This document shows positions 61,314-64,000 of a stretch of DNA of 64,000 bases, in pieces; position 1 is the stretch's first letter, and every line of letters starts with the position of its first letter. The position numbers and the translations under genes are program-made. The stretch is from Lactarius indigo (Eukaryota > Basidiomycota > Agaricomycetes > Russulales > Russulaceae): positions 186,001 through 250,000 of the forward strand of contig JAFKAC010000006.1 of NCBI GenBank assembly GCA_025766275.1. Reading direction: 5' to 3'. The notes beneath the pieces were generated by a model. The model had not been told where the DNA came from, did not search any database, and saw nothing but the letters and a program-made list of their open reading frames with translations.

Positions 61314-63760
61314 ATGAAGCGCGGCGCAGACAGGCAATTATCAAAGGATGACGACCCAGACAACGAAATCGAGGTGCACAAAATCTTCTCGAACCCTTCC
61401 GCGCTTGTAACTTATGATACCATTAAACAGGAAGTCTCAACAGGCTTCCAAATGGCCAAGGAGTCTGACCTTGCAAGGCGAGAGTTCGTGGTGGTTTTCC
61501 CTTACCTTGTGTTCCGATCTCACTACTCTCTCTGCAGGATAAAAGGTCTTCCCAAGCGAAAGAACCCACTCGCACAAGCCGGGCTGACCTCAGTTACCAG
61601 CGCCGCAGTATGTCCCAACCGTGCTGCGTTCGGATCCTCGCCACTCACGCCAGCGCGCAATTACCAGCCCGCTGCCGCACCAAAATTCGGTTATTTTTCA
61701 GGTTTTGGCGCAACCAGTGGCGTGACAACCCCGTTCACGTTCGCACCCTCAGCGCCTGCTGGCCAACCACAGGAGCCTGCAGAGACATCCCATTCTTCTG
61801 CACCAGTCGTCGCAGAATCTGCGTCGAACGCAACGAAGAAATTTGCGTCCTTCCTTGGTCCTTCTTCAACTGCAGGCGCAAAACCGGCGGTACCATCGCC
61901 CGATTCGTCGAAGTCAGATGCGTCTGGTGACACAGATGAGATCGCGCTCAAGTACTACACTTACCTGCGCGGGCTAAACACGTCCTTCCTCTCCGCGGTT
62001 TCAAAAGCCATCGAGTCTGATCCATTCGTCGACGTTGTGGACCTGTTGGAACAATACAAAAACCATCGAATATCGGTGCAAACTGAGTATGACGGAAAAT
62101 CTTCTCAGTCGACAACGCGGGGCGCTCCAAGTGCAGCTAGTAAGCTTGTCAGTTCACCTGCGCCGCTCTCGTTTGGCAAGCCTGCCACTTCCACTTCGGC
62201 CGCTATGCCGGTGCCCCCATCAAGCTTCGCAGGCTTCCCTGCTCTGTCGACTACAGCAAGCTCTGCTTCACCTGCACTTGGAACAGGTTTCACTCCTAGC
62301 CCTGCGGCAGCTGCAGCTGGTTCCTCTTCTTTCGGTTTTCCATCAGTGCCACCGGCATCTTCAGACACTAAGCCCTCTGCGGCTTCGTCATCGCCGTTCG
62401 GTGCGTTTGCCGCTGCGCCGTCCTCGTCGTCATCTTCCGCCTTCAAACCAGATACTGCTCCGTCGTCGAAGCCCGGGTTTTCATTCGGTGCATCTGCAGC
62501 CACTAGCACCAATTCAAGTGCTTCTCCCTTTGGCAGCAGCCAACCGAACTCCAGCACCTCGCTCTTTGGCAGCCCGCCAAAGTCGTCTACGCTCTTCGGA
62601 TCAGACAAGTCGCCAGCTGCAGAGGGAAAGGAGAAGGAGAAGCCCGCCTCGAACGCGTTTGGCTCTGCGCCATTCACGCTGAGCATTCCACCCGGTACGA
62701 AGCTATTTGGTGATACTAGCAGCAGCAACAGCAGCTCAGGTAGTATATTCGGCGCCAAATCTACCGAAAAGGAGAAGGAGAAGGAGAAAGACGCGTCCCC
62801 GCCGAGCAGCGTATTCGGGGCTACTACGTTCGGTTCACCAGCCAAACCGTCCTCTTCGCCCTTTGGTGGTTTCGGCTCAGCGGCGTCCACCACTACGCCT
62901 GCGCAGTTCGTATTTGGCGTCGCTGCGGGCGGCACCGGCGAAGGGACGCCCTCGCCCAAAGCGGGCAGCGTCGGCTTCTCCTTCGGTTCGCCATCACGCG
63001 CCTCGTCCCAGACGGCGGCGCCTGCAGCTCCTAGCTCAGGCGGGGGCTTGGGCTTTAGCTTCTCGCCAGCACCGCCCGCATCTTCAGGCGCAACTGCCGC
63101 ATCTACACCTGCATCTACGAATCTAGAGGTGCCTTCGTCCACGTCGCGCGCTGACACACCTGCGACCGAGGGCACGCAGGAGGATGGGCTCGCACGGACG
63201 CTGTCGCCCGGTCTTACCAGCGGTGAAGGAGACGCCGAAGGCGAAGGTGAAGAGGACGAGGAGACGACGTATACGGTCAAAGCGAAGGTGTATAAGTTCA
63301 CGACGGATAGCGAAGGCGCGCCCTCATGGGCCGAGATGGGCATTGGTTCGCATTGCCTTTTTTTTTTTCTCGCTACGTTTTTCCAAGCGCTCATTCTTTT
63401 CTTTTTTGGCGCAGGTATGCTCCGTCTCAAAAAGCACAAGGTGACCAACGCACGACGGGTCATCCTGCGCTCTAGCACCACCGGAAAGATCATCATCGTA
63501 CGTCCTCGCTCCCCACTGTGACGTTTCTGGGTGAGTCTCAAGCAACCTCTCACTTTCTTGTGTAGAACTTCCGCATCTACACCGGTTTACAACCAAAACG
63601 CACCGGCAAAACTGTCGCCTTCACGGGTCATATTACGTCGCCTGACAAGGAGACGCAGACGGTGCAGTACCGCCTACGCGTGGGTACTGAGGCAACCGCG
63701 ACGGAGATGGCGGAGGCAATAGAGCGCGAGGTACGACTTGTGCAGGCTGAAGCGAGCTAA
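61314..63760 (+). CDS. NUP50: NUP50/NUP2-like FG nucleoporin with C-terminal RanBP1 domain
   Basis: Nuclear-pore basket protein that helps importin-alpha/beta cycling. The start ATG at 61314 gives MKRGADRQLSKDDD (exon 1 to 61373; donor gag|gtgcac). The second exon has EVSTGFQMAKESDLARRE and joins, across an intron ending ctctgcag, to IKGLPKRKNPL, the conserved importin-alpha-binding type start. A long S/A/P/FG-rich central region has many FG motifs (SSFGF, SPFGAF, SLFGSP, STLFGSD, FGSPAKPSSSPFGGFGSA). An acidic linker (EGDAEGEGEEDEETTY) leads to the RanBP1 domain: VKAKVYKFTTDSEGAPSWAE, then MLRLKKHKVTNARRVILRSS, NFRIYTGLQPKRTGKTVAFT and EMAEAIEREVRLVQAEAS. The TAA is at 63758. The 480-codon antisense frame over this gene is a shadow. 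The gene is the parent of the broken copy at 54.3-55.9 kb. Confidence 0.92.
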
Positions 63761-64000
63761 AGTACTTGATCCACAATCGTACAATCTCTCTCTGCCTTGG
63801 GTGATTACGAAACCCCCTCCCATGGCCCACCCCAGTACTATTCTCATGATATGGCCGACGCCTTGGTTTGTATCGTGTCATTGGGAATACAGTGTGCCCC
63901 TCCGCGCAAAGCAGAAGGGGCATGTAAAAAAAAAAAAAACAAGTGATTCACTTTCCGGTAAAGTGACTTTGTGCGTTGTGCCAGATTGAATTGAGCACGA
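63761..64000. other. 3' flank of the nucleoporin gene
   Basis: Presumed 3' UTR and flank. A run of 13 A near 63927-63939 is present. No further gene start is seen before the window ends. Confidence 0.5.

Noticed and set aside
62105..63553. A 482-codon open frame on the minus strand opposite the nucleoporin
   Set aside because: It mirrors the GC-rich, S/A/P-rich coding strand, has no domain, and the plus-strand gene there is well supported.

Overview
This window comes from a filamentous basidiomycete nuclear genome, most likely an Agaricomycete. Most genes are cut by many introns of about 50-60 bases with GT...AG ends. The gene repertoire fits this group: a CAP59/CMT1-type mannosyltransferase, F-box/LRR proteins, an MGA2/SPT23-type membrane transcription factor and a fungal ATP sulfurylase with a dead APS-kinase domain. 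I see no bacterial-style operons, CRISPR arrays or rRNA genes, and I recognised no tRNA.

Layout. 0.9-24.6 kb is dense and well preserved: a U2 snRNP SURP-motif splicing factor (+), a vigilin/Scp160 multi-KH protein (-), ERO1 (+), a single-pass membrane protein with a repetitive ectodomain (+), a 1.5 kb gap, ATP sulfurylase MET3 (+), SNAPC3 (-), a large disordered conserved protein (+), 2-methylcitrate dehydratase (-) and RNase H2 subunit B (-). 25-31 kb is mixed: a decayed zinc-finger gene, a GH105-like six-hairpin glycosidase, TRM112 and a decayed F-box/LRR remnant. 31.4-53.5 kb is again dense: a membrane/coiled-coil protein (-), SLU7 (-), CHD1 (-), CMT1 (+), TFB4 (+), a Taspase-1-like threonine aspartase (-) and an MGA2/SPT23-like protein (-).

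53.5-59.6 kb is the most unusual stretch. It has no intact gene. It holds a truncated, intron-retaining copy of the NUP50/NUP2-like nucleoporin gene whose intact parent lies at 61.3-63.8 kb, a frameshifted 5' piece of a VPS4 gene (MIT domain), and two diverged copies of a roughly 290-base repeat. An F-box/LRR gene (-) and the intact nucleoporin (+) close the window.

Many genes serve nuclear RNA and chromatin work (U2SURP, SLU7, SNAPC3, TFB4, CHD1, RNase H2B), but their clustering looks like ordinary housekeeping gene density, not a pathway cluster. I found no convincing new biological system. The best leads are the gene-fragment island, the unknown conserved disordered protein at 18.1-20.7 kb and the decaying zinc-finger gene at 25-26.5 kb. 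Splice sites were read by eye. Product names come from recognised motifs, not from database searches.
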